NCBI GenBank assembly: GCA_023426245.1
Contig: JAFABB010000051.1
Location: 62,001-126,000 of the forward strand
DNA from: Bacillota bacterium
GTDB lineage: Bacteria > Bacillota > UBA4882 > UBA8346
Direction of reading: 5' to 3'
DNA: 64,000 nt
A program made the translations under genes and the position numbers. Below the pieces are notes generated by a model. It saw nothing but the letters and a program-made list of their open reading frames with translations. It was not told the origin of the DNA and ran no database searches. This document shows positions 35,745-45,529 of the stretch, in pieces. The stretch's first letter is position 1. Each line of letters begins with the position of its first letter.

Positions 35745-36886
35745 TTTTGGTACCCCCTGATTTTGGTTTGGTAAATATCCAGTGCACTCTCAATGGTGCG
35801 GTCCATATCCAGGTAAGAATAACTTCCCAGACGGCCTCCAAATATAACTTGCCGTTTTTCACGGCCAGCCTCCGCGTATTGTTGATAGATTTTTTGATTG
35901 CCCGGAGTATTCACGGGATAAAAAGGCTCATCTTGAGGGGTATAAGCTTTAGGATATTCTATGGAAATAACCGTCTGAATGGGACTTGCAGGCCGTTCCG
36001 GTGTTAAGTGTTTAAACTCGTGGATTCGCGTATAAGGGACACTGGATTCGGCGTAGTTCATGACAGCGATTCCCTGGAAATCAGGTGTGTTGATTGTTTT
36101 TTGTTCGAATGAGAGAGAACGCCATTCCAAATGGCCGTACTGATAATGAAAATAACGATCGATAGGTCCGCTGTAAATTATCTGACAATCTTTCGGAATT
36201 AAATCTTGAATGTTGAAAAAATCGGTATTTAAATAAACTTCAATATTTGGATGTTGCAACATGGATTTGATCACTGGGCCGAAACCTTCCACAGGAATTC
36301 CCTGCCAAGGATCGTTAAAATATTGGTCTTGATAAGTATACCGGACAGGGATACGATTTATAATTTCCGCAGGCAGGTTGTTAGGGTCCTTTCCCCATTG
36401 CTTGAGGCTATAACCCCGAATCAGGGCTTCATATAAATCCCGGCCAATCTGCGAGATTGCCTTTTGTTCCAAGTTAACAGGATTTTCGTAATTCTCATTG
36501 TCCCGTTTTTCTTCCAAAAAAGCAGCCACTTCGTCAGAATTAAGGTTCAATTGATAAAAAGTATTGATTGTATTAAGATTGATCGGCATTGGATATGTTT
36601 TGTTTTGAAATACCGTTAGTACCCGGTGCCGGTAATTGTTAAAATTGCAAAAATTACCAACATAACGCCAAACTCGTTCGTTCGAAGTATGAAAAATATG
36701 AGAACCGTAAAGGTGACATTCAATACCAGTCTCCGGATTTGGGAAAGTAAAGCTATTCCCTCCGACGTGATTGCGTTTTTCGATTACCGCTACACGCTGG
36801 CCTAGGTCTTGGGCGATTCTCTCGGCAATGGTCGCTCCAAAAAATCCCGAACCTACCACGAGATATCGAATATGATTTAAGTCCAC
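35741..36886 (-). CDS. glf: UDP-galactopyranose mutase
   Basis: A 381-residue flavoprotein from a GTG start with AAGAAGA upstream. The FAD-binding motif is VVGSGFFGATIAERIA, followed by EKRNHVGGNSF. GYSLKQWGKDP, RIPVRY and a C-terminal FGGRLGSYSYLDMD are typical of Glf. It converts UDP-galactopyranose to UDP-galactofuranose. It forms an operon with the downstream glycosyltransferase. Confidence 0.95.
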   Translation of the reverse strand: MDLNHIRYLVVGSGFFGATIAERIAQDLGQRVAVIEKRNHVGGNSFTFPNPETGIECHLYGSHIFHTSNERVWRYVGNFCNFNNYRHRVLTVFQNKTYPMPINLNTINTFYQLNLNSDEVAAFLEEKRDNENYENPVNLEQKAISQIGRDLYEALIRGYSLKQWGKDPNNLPAEIINRIPVRYTYQDQYFNDPWQGIPVEGFGPVIKSMLQHPNIEVYLNTDFFNIQDLIPKDCQIIYSGPIDRYFHYQYGHLEWRSLSFEQKTINTPDFQGIAVMNYAESSVPYTRIHEFKHLTPERPASPIQTVISIEYPKAYTPQDEPFYPVNTPGNQKIYQQYAEAGREKRQVIFGGRLGSYSYLDMDRTIESALDIYQTKIRGYQK

Positions 36887-37139
36887 CGTTGTAATCTTCT
36901 TTCTCTAAAATAATCATTGCATTCTCTAAAATAACATTAACATATTTGTAAGATCAAACGCAAGTTGGAAAATGGATAATTTTGGATAACAAATGCCGTT
37001 TATTTGTAAAATTTCTATAAATTGGCGTGATTCCTTTTGGATAGCCCCGAATTAGCCCGGCTGCATCTTTTGGAATGTAGATAACCTTAAAGAATGATGA
37101 AGGAATTCCTTAAAAATCCCAGAATAATAAATTGCAACA

Positions 37140-38882
37140 ATGTTTCATTATTGGAGGGAAAACGTATTGCCTTTATTTGAAGGGATATTGATCTTGATTG
37201 GAGCTTTAGGGCTATTTTTATATGCAATCGGCCGCTTCGGAGATGGAGTCCAAAAAATGGCCGGAGAGAAAATTCGGGAAATTTTAGAAAAGCAAGGCCG
37301 AAGTCCCGCTTCGAATATATTTACCGGGGTGGGGATGGCTGCTGCTCTCCAAAGCAATTTTTTAACCTTTGGACTGATTTCCGGGTTAATGAATGCCGGG
37401 TTGTTGGGATTATTACCTGCATTATGGATTATGCTGGGTGTTAATTTGGGGATGACGATTAATGCTCAATTAATGTCAATTAATTTGGGCGTAACCATCT
37501 ATGGAATGTTATTCTTAGGTTATTGGCTTTATTTTTATGGCCGAAAAAGGAACTGGCATTATTTGGGTCAGGCAATTTTTAGTTTAGCTTTGATGTACTT
37601 GGGATTTGAGATATTCCATCAAGCCTTTGCATATTTACTGACCATTCATAGTTCTTTTCTGTTTATGACCCAGATATTTTTAAAGCCTTGGCTCGGATTT
37701 CTACTCGGGTTGAGTTTGGCCGCCTTGTTGCGGAGCAGCAATACTGTGGTAGCCTTGATCCAAGGATTTATCGGAATTGAAATTGCTTTATTTCAACCGT
37801 CTTTTTTAAGCGGTGCAGTGGCGATTGTTATTGGGGCAAATGTAGGCGCTTCAGTTATCAATATGATAACCGGTTTGGATCGCCTGCCGATCGTCCGCAA
37901 GGCTAATTGGCTTCATTTTGCCTTTAATATGACAACCGCCTTGATTTGGCTCTTGTTATTGCCTGTTGCATTTAAATTTTTATGCTGGATGAATCAGAAT
38001 ATTTGTGGTGTTTTTCAATGGGTTGAAACTTCAGTATTTCAATGGCGGGCTGTGCCCAATTTTATCGACAGCCGTTGGTTTAATGTTTGGCAACTCGCAA
38101 TGGCCCACACCTTATTTAATATGTCTGTTATTCTGATATGGTTTCCTTTTACCCTTTTGGCATCGAAATTTAAGTTTTTGAACCATCCTGCGGAAAAGGC
38201 TAAAATTAGTTCCGGTGGCAGCACTTATTTGGATCGGCGGGCTTTACAAAGTCCGGCTTTGGCCTTGATATTAGCTTCACATGAAGTCAATCAAATGGCT
38301 GCACTCACCCAGGAGATGTTAAAGTCGGCCAGGATGGCTTTTTTAAAAGGACAAGTTCATCTTCTCGACAGTATTTACCGGAATGAGGCAATTGTGGATG
38401 ATTTGCAGGAGCAGATTACCTTTTACCTCTCGGCTCTTTTATCACAAAATTCTCTTACTGAGGCCCAATCCCATCGCTTGGCCGGTCTGTTGCATATTGT
38501 CAGCGATATTGAGAGGGTGGGGGATCATGCCAACAGTATTGCAACGATAGCTGAGAAAAAGAATCAGGAACAACTGCCTTTTTCGGAAATTGCTATCAAT
38601 GAAATTGAGCTTTTTTATGGAAAAACTATGGATTTATATAACAAAGCCTGTCAAGCATTGCGGGAAAATAATCTGGAAGTGGCAAAACAGATTGAAAACC
38701 GAGAGAGTAATATTGATAAATTAGAGGAAGAATTACGTCAGAATCATATTCACCGTTTAAATCAAGGTAAATGTTGGCCCGGTTCAGGAGTCGCCTATGT
38801 TGAAATGCTGAGTAATTTACAACGCATTTCGGCGCATTCCGCCAATATTGCGATGATTGTGATCGAAGAAGGTGAGGAATAA
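37140..38882 (+). CDS. NptA-like Na/Pi cotransporter family protein with C-terminal PhoU-like domain
   Basis: A 580-residue protein. Two sets of membrane helices (about 10-350) match the Na+/phosphate cotransporter II family, followed by a PhoU-like four-helix region (about 385-570). The canonical QSS motifs are altered: the first repeat reads ALQSNFLTFGL and the second LLRSSNTVVAL. Transport of phosphate is therefore uncertain. The stop overlaps the ftsK ATG by one base, an unusual coupling. Confidence 0.82.
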   Translation: MFHYWRENVLPLFEGILILIGALGLFLYAIGRFGDGVQKMAGEKIREILEKQGRSPASNIFTGVGMAAALQSNFLTFGLISGLMNAGLLGLLPALWIMLGVNLGMTINAQLMSINLGVTIYGMLFLGYWLYFYGRKRNWHYLGQAIFSLALMYLGFEIFHQAFAYLLTIHSSFLFMTQIFLKPWLGFLLGLSLAALLRSSNTVVALIQGFIGIEIALFQPSFLSGAVAIVIGANVGASVINMITGLDRLPIVRKANWLHFAFNMTTALIWLLLLPVAFKFLCWMNQNICGVFQWVETSVFQWRAVPNFIDSRWFNVWQLAMAHTLFNMSVILIWFPFTLLASKFKFLNHPAEKAKISSGGSTYLDRRALQSPALALILASHEVNQMAALTQEMLKSARMAFLKGQVHLLDSIYRNEAIVDDLQEQITFYLSALLSQNSLTEAQSHRLAGLLHIVSDIERVGDHANSIATIAEKKNQEQLPFSEIAINEIELFYGKTMDLYNKACQALRENNLEVAKQIENRESNIDKLEEELRQNHIHRLNQGKCWPGSGVAYVEMLSNLQRISAHSANIAMIVIEEGEE

Positions 38883-41161
38883 TGGCTGGTACGAAAGATG
38901 TAGAAGAACAGTCTACCGAACAAGAGAATGACGACCGTTTTGCCGAGCAACGTACCGAGATTATTGGTGTCCTACTGCTGGGGTTGGCTTTATTATCTTT
39001 AACAGCCATCTATTTTAATGGCGCGGGATTTGTCGGCGAAATTTTAAAAAGAGGTTTATTTTATGTTTTCGGGCATAGCGGTGCGATTATTCCCGTTGTT
39101 TTTGTGGCCATTGTCGGATGGATGTTACTTGTTTGGCGCAGGGGTGTGCACTTTGGCAAACATTTTGTTATTTTGATACTCTTATTCTTGTGGGCTTTAC
39201 TGATATTGCATTTTTTCAGCGGGGTGGTTATTTCCTCCACCGGTTGGGAGGATGCAACCCAGGGAGGCGGAATTGTTGGCCATTTTTTTGCCTTAAAACT
39301 GTTGCAGCTTTTCGGTAAATTCGGGACCGGGATTTTCATGTCGATTTGGCTGATAATCCTGGCGATACTAGCTCTGGATCGACCATTAATTGTGTTTTTA
39401 GTAGGCATTGGAAAACGTCGGGTACGGCCCATGCCTTTGGAACGGGAAATTCCGAACAAAGAAGAGTCAATCGGTTTAAAACAGCCGCAAGTGGACCCAG
39501 TGGTCAATCCCTTTAAAAATAATCCAAGTCCACCCATAGAAAGTAAGACCTATCCCAATAAGAAAGAAGAAGCCGAGATACTTCCCTTTCCACCCAAGCA
39601 GTCCCGTTCCAGCGTAGTCATGGGCACGCTGCAGAATATATTGAAAGAAAAAGAGAAGGCCAAGAATGAAAAAAAGGGGATTTCGAAAACGGATTCTCCC
39701 CAAGATTTACCTCAGACACAAATTAGACCTTCCCAGAAAGCCGGTGAGTATCAACTCCCCGATATTAACTTGGTAGGTCCGTCTGGAGCGGCCCGACAAA
39801 AAAAAATTGTCAAAGTAGCCGATCAATCACTCATGTTGGAACAGACCCTGGCCAATTTTGGAATTCAAGTCAAAGTGTTGGAAGCCCATCATGGCCCAGT
39901 CGTTACTCGTTATGACCTCCAACCGGCTCCTGGCGTTAAAGTGAGCCGGATTGTGAATTTAGCCGATGACTTGGCTTTAGCTTTAGCAGCAAAAGGCTTA
40001 CGCCTTGAAGCCCCGATTCCTGGAAAAGCAGCTATCGGTGTTGAAGTCCCTAATCAAGAAGCTCAAATTGTCACTTTCAGAGATATATTGGATTCAAAAT
40101 CTTTTTGGAATACCAGCCGACTGAGTGTAGGCCTGGGAATGGATATTGCCGGGGAAACGGTATTGGCTGATCTGAGCAAAATGCCCCATTTATTGGTGGC
40201 CGGGGCTACCGGATCCGGAAAAAGCGTTTGTATTAACACGCTAATCATGAGTATTCTTTATAAAGCCTACCCCAATGAGGTTAAATTTATCATGATTGAC
40301 CCCAAGATGGTCGAATTATCAATGTATAATGGAATTCCTCACTTAATGGCTCCCGTAGTAACGGAAGCCAAAAAAGCGGCGGGTACTTTAAAGGTTGTCG
40401 TCAATGAAATGGAGCGTCGTTATAAGTTGTTTGCTGAAGCAAGAGTTAGGGATTTGGATAAATATAACTCTCAAGCTAAGGAAGGAGAAACTCTTCCTTA
40501 TATCGTAGTGATCATTGACGAACTTGCCGATTTGATGATGCTCGCCCCGGTGGAAGTCGAAGATTGTATTTGCCGTTTGGCTCAAATGGCTAGGGCAACA
40601 GGAATCCATTTAGTTGTGGCAACCCAGCGTCCTTCGGTGGATGTCATTACCGGTTTAATCAAAGCCAATATTTCTTCCAGGATTGCCTTTGCGGTTTCGT
40701 CACAGATCGATTCCAGAACGATTTTGGATAGTGTGGGAGCCGAACGTTTACTTGGCAGGGGAGACATGCTGTTTTCGCCAATTGGTTCCATGAAACCCCG
40801 GCGGGTGCAGGGGGCTTTGGTTACTGAAAAAGAAATTGAAGCCGTTATTGAACATTGGAAGAATCAAGGCGGCCCCAAATATCAAGAACATTTTCTAAAT
40901 ATCCCCGATAAAAAAGAAGCTGTCGTAGAGACGGAAGATGAGCTGCTTTGGGATGCAGTCCGGGTTGTTATTGATTACGGATCAGCATCGGCATCGGTTC
41001 TTCAAAGACGTTTGAAGATCGGGTATACCAGAGCTGCAAGGCTTGTTGACTTAATGGAAGCCAAAAGAATGATTGGGCCATACGAAGGAAGCAAACCTCG
41101 AGAGGTTTATATCACGGCCAGGCAATTGGAAGAAATGAAAAAACACCAACAAGAACAGTAA
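38882..41161 (+). CDS. ftsK: DNA translocase FtsK/SpoIIIE
   Basis: A 759-residue protein. Four membrane helices occupy about 22-180, followed by a charged linker (about 185-300). The motor has Walker A GATGSGKSVCINTL near residue 440 and IDELADLMM as Walker B. A C-terminal winged-helix gamma domain (ASVLQRRLKIGYTRAARLVD) recognises oriented DNA sequences. It moves DNA through the closing septum. Bacillus SpoIIIE has the same size and domain order, so a sporulation role is likely. Confidence 0.96.
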   Translation: MAGTKDVEEQSTEQENDDRFAEQRTEIIGVLLLGLALLSLTAIYFNGAGFVGEILKRGLFYVFGHSGAIIPVVFVAIVGWMLLVWRRGVHFGKHFVILILLFLWALLILHFFSGVVISSTGWEDATQGGGIVGHFFALKLLQLFGKFGTGIFMSIWLIILAILALDRPLIVFLVGIGKRRVRPMPLEREIPNKEESIGLKQPQVDPVVNPFKNNPSPPIESKTYPNKKEEAEILPFPPKQSRSSVVMGTLQNILKEKEKAKNEKKGISKTDSPQDLPQTQIRPSQKAGEYQLPDINLVGPSGAARQKKIVKVADQSLMLEQTLANFGIQVKVLEAHHGPVVTRYDLQPAPGVKVSRIVNLADDLALALAAKGLRLEAPIPGKAAIGVEVPNQEAQIVTFRDILDSKSFWNTSRLSVGLGMDIAGETVLADLSKMPHLLVAGATGSGKSVCINTLIMSILYKAYPNEVKFIMIDPKMVELSMYNGIPHLMAPVVTEAKKAAGTLKVVVNEMERRYKLFAEARVRDLDKYNSQAKEGETLPYIVVIIDELADLMMLAPVEVEDCICRLAQMARATGIHLVVATQRPSVDVITGLIKANISSRIAFAVSSQIDSRTILDSVGAERLLGRGDMLFSPIGSMKPRRVQGALVTEKEIEAVIEHWKNQGGPKYQEHFLNIPDKKEAVVETEDELLWDAVRVVIDYGSASASVLQRRLKIGYTRAARLVDLMEAKRMIGPYEGSKPREVYITARQLEEMKKHQQEQ

Positions 41162-41212
41162 TTTTCATTTTTTCGGAAGGAACTCCAATGAATTACTAGA
41201 ATATATTAAGGG

Positions 41213-41240
41213 TTGACAAAAAACGGTAATCAATTATAAT
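41213..41240 (+). promoter_or_regulatory. Sigma-A type promoter before rodZ
   Basis: A perfect TTGACA (41213-41218) and a perfect TATAAT (41235-41240) are separated by 16 bp. The predicted transcript start is about 41247, leaving a leader of ~145 bp before the rodZ start. No structured riboswitch was recognised in that leader. Confidence 0.85.
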
Positions 41241-41391
41241 TTTTTAATTTTTTCTAAATCTGACCATTGCTTATACGGTGAAGTTTTAAATTTCAGATGG
41301 GATCTCCATCCTTTAATAGTAAAAAGGTCCATTATTGATCATAAATATAGAAAGCTTACAATTTAATAACTCAAAATCGGGGGTGAACTTT

Positions 41392-42207
41392 TTGAAGGAG
41401 ATCGGTGACTACCTTCATCGGGTTCGAGAAGAAAAAAGTATTTCTTTAAAAGAAATTCAGGAAGCGACCAAAATCAGTATGCGATACTTGGAAGCAATTG
41501 ATCGTGGCGATTTGGAAGGAATTCCTGGCGAAGTTTACCGTAAAGGTTTTTTGGTGAATTTTGCAAACGCAATTGGCTTAGATGGGCAAGAGGTTTTGCA
41601 AAAATATTATCAGATGAAGAATGCTGCCGAATTAGAAAAGCAGCAGCAACAACAGCAACAACAAGAGCAGCAACAGCAGCAACAGTCCATACCGCAACAC
41701 CAGTATCGTCAAGAGCCAACCCCGGTAGTTGTTCGGGAAAGAGTGGCGACCTCCCCGGAGCCTCAGGATGACGAGCAATTAAAAGGGCTTTATTTGGGAA
41801 TCGTGGTAGCATTAATTGGAATCTTAATTGTGGCCAGCTTTTTTCTATTCCCCTATCGTCAAAGTACTCAAGACGATGGTGCTGCTGTTACGAAAGAAGA
41901 GGCCTCCGCAACTGACACTATGGAGGCGCCAAAATCGATTGCGCCGATCACTGTTAATATCACTTTTAAAGAACGGGTTTGGGTACAGGTAAAAAGCGAT
42001 GGCGAATACCTGTATGGGGCTGAAGGAATGAGCTTTGATTCTTCGGAACCCCAACAGGTTTGGACTGCACAGCGGGAAATGATTATCCGAATGGGAAATC
42101 CTGCGGGTCTCATGATTAGCCTGAACGGTAAGGATCTTGGCCAGCTCGGTGAAAAAGGCAAGACCAAGTCGATAAAGTTAACTCCGCAAGGTGTAGAAGC
42201 GCTCTGA
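41392..42207 (+). CDS. rodZ: RodZ/YmfM-like cytoskeletal protein
   Basis: About 271 residues from TTG 41392, placed by GGGGGTGA at 41379-41386. The start MKEIGDYLHRVREEKSISLK is the typical HTH_25 domain. A Gln-rich stretch (about residues 83-100, two runs of Q) precedes a membrane helix (about 132-154), then an extracellular DUF4115 domain (ITVNITFKERVWVQVKSDGE). RodZ links MreB to the elongation machinery. The polyglutamine is encoded by CAG/CAA repeats and may vary in length. Confidence 0.88.
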   Translation: MKEIGDYLHRVREEKSISLKEIQEATKISMRYLEAIDRGDLEGIPGEVYRKGFLVNFANAIGLDGQEVLQKYYQMKNAAELEKQQQQQQQQEQQQQQQSIPQHQYRQEPTPVVVRERVATSPEPQDDEQLKGLYLGIVVALIGILIVASFFLFPYRQSTQDDGAAVTKEEASATDTMEAPKSIAPITVNITFKERVWVQVKSDGEYLYGAEGMSFDSSEPQQVWTAQREMIIRMGNPAGLMISLNGKDLGQLGEKGKTKSIKLTPQGVEAL

Positions 42208-42220
42208 GCGCTTTTTTTTT
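42197..42220 (+). terminator. Rho-independent terminator of rodZ
   Basis: AAGCGCT (42198-42204) pairs with AGCGCTT (42207-42213) and runs into nine or more T. The hairpin overlaps the rodZ stop codon (TGA 42205-42207). Confidence 0.9.
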
Positions 42221-42262
42221 CTCAAAGTGGTATTCATCCGAAGAAAACGAAGTCACGTATTC

Positions 42263-42403
42263 GGGGCTGTCCCAAAAGAAAATTTGTGCCCACGGGCACG
42301 CCTGATAAAGCGCCCGCACGCGAGAAATACAATATATTGCCATGAATGCACCAATGAAGCTATATATTGTGTGATTGATTTTAAATTGTTTTTAGACAGC
42401 CTC
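42263..42403. repeat. MITE-like inverted-repeat element, copy 3 of 3
   Basis: The left end reads GGGGCTGTCCCAAAAGAAAA and the core CGAGAAATACAATATATTGCC. In complement the right end reads GAGGCTGTCTAAAAACAA and the core CACACAATATATAGC. A small GTGCCCACGGGCAC palindrome (42286-42299) lies in the left arm. The element occupies the rodZ-dgt gap. Confidence 0.75.
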
Positions 42404-42465
42404 AAATGTGCGCTTCGATCTAGAATCTGGATTGGATGTATTTTCTAGATAGAAGGAGCAAAACC

Positions 42466-43476
42466 GTGGATTTGAAAGCACATTTGTTTGAAACGGAGAA
42501 TTTGTATTTATCGAAATGGGCGATACGCTCAGCGGAAACCAAAGGGCGGAAGTATCCAGAGCCTGAATGTCCATTGCGCCTGGATTTCCAGCGGGACCGG
42601 GATCGCATTATCCATTCGAAGGCTTTTCGTCGTCTCAAACATAAAACACAGGTTTTTATTGCTCCAGAAGGAGATCATTACCGTACCCGCTTGACACACG
42701 CTTTGGAAGTGGCGCAGATTTCCAGGACTATCGCCAGATTATTGCGATTGAATGAAGATTTAACTGAAGCGATTGCTTTGGGCCATGATCTAGGGCATAC
42801 TCCTTTTGGCCATGCCGGGGAAGATGCGTTAAACCGCCTTTCGCCTGAAGGATTCCGTCACAATCAGCAAAGTTTACGAGTGGTTGATTGGCTGGAGGAT
42901 ACCGGAAGAGATTATCCGGGATTGAATCTTACCCTGGAAGTACGTGACGGAATTGTCAATCATACTGGCCCCGATTTGCCATGGAGTGCGGAAGGAAGGG
43001 TAGTCCGTTTTGCTGACCGAATTGCCTATGTGAATCATGATTTGGATGATGCAGTTCGCGGAGGCGTTCTTCAAATATCGGATTTACCTGATTTCATAAC
43101 CCAAACACTTGGAGGGACGGCGTCAAAAAGGCTAACGGTTTTAATCCGCGATATTGTTGAGAATAGTTATGATACCAGAGATATCGCTTTTTCTCCTGAA
43201 ATTCACAGCGTTTTTGATCAGTTACGGTATTTTCTATTTGAGAAGGTATATATTGGCTCAATAGCGAAAGTGGAGGAAGCAAAAGTCTATAAAATGCTCC
43301 GCTGCTTATATGATTATTTTAAGGAACATCCCTCCGAGATTCCCGGGCATATCCTGAAGTTTTCAGGGAAGGATCCCCATTTGGCAATTATTGATTATAT
43401 TGCTGGAATGACTGACCATTTTGCTACAGAAACTTTTATCGGAAAATTCGTCCCGCAAAGTTGGCGCTCAAGATAG
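42466..43476 (+). CDS. dgt: Deoxyguanosinetriphosphate triphosphohydrolase-like HD protein
   Basis: About 336 residues from GTG 42466, placed by AGAAGGAG at 42451-42458. The HD motif is intact: RLTHALEVAQ, ALGHDLGHTPFGHAGE, and a later Asp in VRFADRIAYVNHD. Enzymes of this type remove triphosphate from dNTPs. This short form commonly precedes dnaG in Clostridia. GxxHNxQSLR (GFRHNQQSLR) is present. Confidence 0.92.
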   Translation: MDLKAHLFETENLYLSKWAIRSAETKGRKYPEPECPLRLDFQRDRDRIIHSKAFRRLKHKTQVFIAPEGDHYRTRLTHALEVAQISRTIARLLRLNEDLTEAIALGHDLGHTPFGHAGEDALNRLSPEGFRHNQQSLRVVDWLEDTGRDYPGLNLTLEVRDGIVNHTGPDLPWSAEGRVVRFADRIAYVNHDLDDAVRGGVLQISDLPDFITQTLGGTASKRLTVLIRDIVENSYDTRDIAFSPEIHSVFDQLRYFLFEKVYIGSIAKVEEAKVYKMLRCLYDYFKEHPSEIPGHILKFSGKDPHLAIIDYIAGMTDHFATETFIGKFVPQSWRSR

Positions 43477-43562
43477 GATGGTTATCGATTTAGGTAACCG
43501 GATAAGGTTATTCAATTTGATTCGAGGAGCGAGAGATTTTTAGAAAGTCGCCTGGCGGAAAG

Positions 43563-45434
43563 TTGGTAAGAAAGATGGAGCGATTAAAGCAGGAATTATT
43601 TGAACAAATTAAAGAACATAATGATATTGTAGCGGTGATCTCGGAATATGTTAGTTTGAGAAAATCCGGTCGGTCACTGGTTGGTTTATGTCCTTTTCAT
43701 GGGGAAAAAACTCCTTCCTTCAATGTTAATCAGGAAAAACAATTATTTTATTGTTTTGGATGCGGTGTCGGCGGTAATGTTTTTAATTTCATGATGAAGT
43801 TAGAGAATATTGATTTTATTGCTGCCGCCAAAGTATTGGCGGAACGCGCCGGGATACCGTGGCCGGATTATCATCCGGATTCTACCGAAGATATTCATCG
43901 GGAAAGTTTATTTAAAATCAATAAATTGACTGCTGCGTTTTTTAATCAGTATTTATTAAAGGTTGAGTCGGCAAAACAGGCCAGAAATTATTTACAGGAC
44001 CGGGCTATCGCTCCAGAAAGCTGGCAGCGGTTTCATCTGGGATACGCTCCGGCGTTGTGGCATAGTTTAACGGATATTTTGCGAAAGAAAGGGGTAAGCC
44101 TAGAGGATGCCGAAAAACTGGGCTTGCTTAGTTTGGGAGAAAATGGCTATTATGATCGTTTTCGGGATCGTTTAATATTTCCCATCACTGATTTACGAGG
44201 AAATGTTGTTGGCTTTGGAGGGCGGGTTTTTGATAACAGCCATCCCAAGTATCTGAATTCGCCGGAAACTGAAATTTTCCATAAGGGGCGTTTTCTTTTC
44301 GGACTAACTCTTGCGAAAGAAACCATTCGGAAAAAAAATCAAGCGATCATCGTTGAGGGATACTTGGACGTGATTCAGGCGCACCAAGCCGGTTTTACCC
44401 AAACAGTGGCCTCGCTTGGTACCGCGTTAACTAAGGAACAAGCCCGGATGATTAAGAAATATACTTCGGAAGTTGTATTAGCCTATGATGGAGATGCTGC
44501 CGGACGTAAAGCGACAGAACGTGGAATGGTAATTCTTCAGGAGGCAGGGTTAAAAATTAAAATATTAGATTTGCCCGCAGAGGATGACCCGGATTCCTTT
44601 ATTAAAAAAAATGGTGCGGATGCTTTCAATACTTTACTCAATAACGCTCTGGATATCACGGATTTCACACTAAAACAGGTTTTACAGCAATATAATATTA
44701 GTACGCCGGGGGGGAAAGTTCAGGCTCAGCAAGCAATGTTGCCCCAAATCGCATTGATTGACAACCGGCTCACCCAAGAATATTATTTGCGGCAATTAGC
44801 TCGTGAACTTGGAATTTCAGAAGTCTCTATTTTTGCGGATTTTGACGACTGGGTGAAAAAAAACAGGAAAAAATCTCCGGTTCTGGATAGAGAACGGAAT
44901 AATAGTTATACTAAAGAAACAGGTGAAAAAATCGGGCCATCTATGGGCATGATAAACCTAGATAAGCTTTCCCCTATAAAACGGGCTGTTTTTGAGACAG
45001 AAAAGGAACTTTTGCAATTTGCTTTGCAGGAATATGATAACTTAAAGCGAATTAAAGAAGAATTGAAGGCAGAAGAGTTCAGCTTCGAGATTTGGCGGGA
45101 TTTGTTATTGGAAATCGAGCGAGTAGGAGCTTTGGATAAAGACTCTCGGATTATTTTGGCTGAGATTCAAGGTTCGTTTCAGGAAGTTGCGGCTTCATTA
45201 ATCGCTGAACAAGAGGTCAAAGAGTCCCAAGCTGATCTGGGAGGTAATATTCAGCGTTTGAAAATGCTGCACCTTCAGGAACAAGTTCAAAGTTTAACTG
45301 AACAACTTACCTCAGGAAAGGATGAAAATGGGAAAACCTTGTCTGAGGCTAACCTAAAAATGAAAGCTAAAGAGTTTACCGAGATCAAAAGAAAGTTACA
45401 AAAGGATTTCCCCCAATTTTCAGCGGAAATCTAA
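43563..45434 (+). CDS. dnaG: DNA primase DnaG
   Basis: A 623-residue protein. The CHC2-type zinc site is C43, H46, C64 and C67 (CPFHGEKTPS ... YCFGCGVGG). The catalytic core has IIVEGYLDVI and the TOPRIM motif AYDGDAAGRKA. A C-terminal helicase-binding region follows. TTG 43563 or ATG 43575 may be the start. The order dgt-dnaG-rpoD is conserved in Clostridia. Confidence 0.97.
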   Translation: MVRKMERLKQELFEQIKEHNDIVAVISEYVSLRKSGRSLVGLCPFHGEKTPSFNVNQEKQLFYCFGCGVGGNVFNFMMKLENIDFIAAAKVLAERAGIPWPDYHPDSTEDIHRESLFKINKLTAAFFNQYLLKVESAKQARNYLQDRAIAPESWQRFHLGYAPALWHSLTDILRKKGVSLEDAEKLGLLSLGENGYYDRFRDRLIFPITDLRGNVVGFGGRVFDNSHPKYLNSPETEIFHKGRFLFGLTLAKETIRKKNQAIIVEGYLDVIQAHQAGFTQTVASLGTALTKEQARMIKKYTSEVVLAYDGDAAGRKATERGMVILQEAGLKIKILDLPAEDDPDSFIKKNGADAFNTLLNNALDITDFTLKQVLQQYNISTPGGKVQAQQAMLPQIALIDNRLTQEYYLRQLARELGISEVSIFADFDDWVKKNRKKSPVLDRERNNSYTKETGEKIGPSMGMINLDKLSPIKRAVFETEKELLQFALQEYDNLKRIKEELKAEEFSFEIWRDLLLEIERVGALDKDSRIILAEIQGSFQEVAASLIAEQEVKESQADLGGNIQRLKMLHLQEQVQSLTEQLTSGKDENGKTLSEANLKMKAKEFTEIKRKLQKDFPQFSAEI

Positions 45435-45529
45435 TGGATGGGGCGGGTTTAAACAATTTTAAAGATTAATCATAGATATGATTCATGGAAGTATGAAGCT
45501 CCTACCCCCGGAAGGATGGTAATTTAAAG

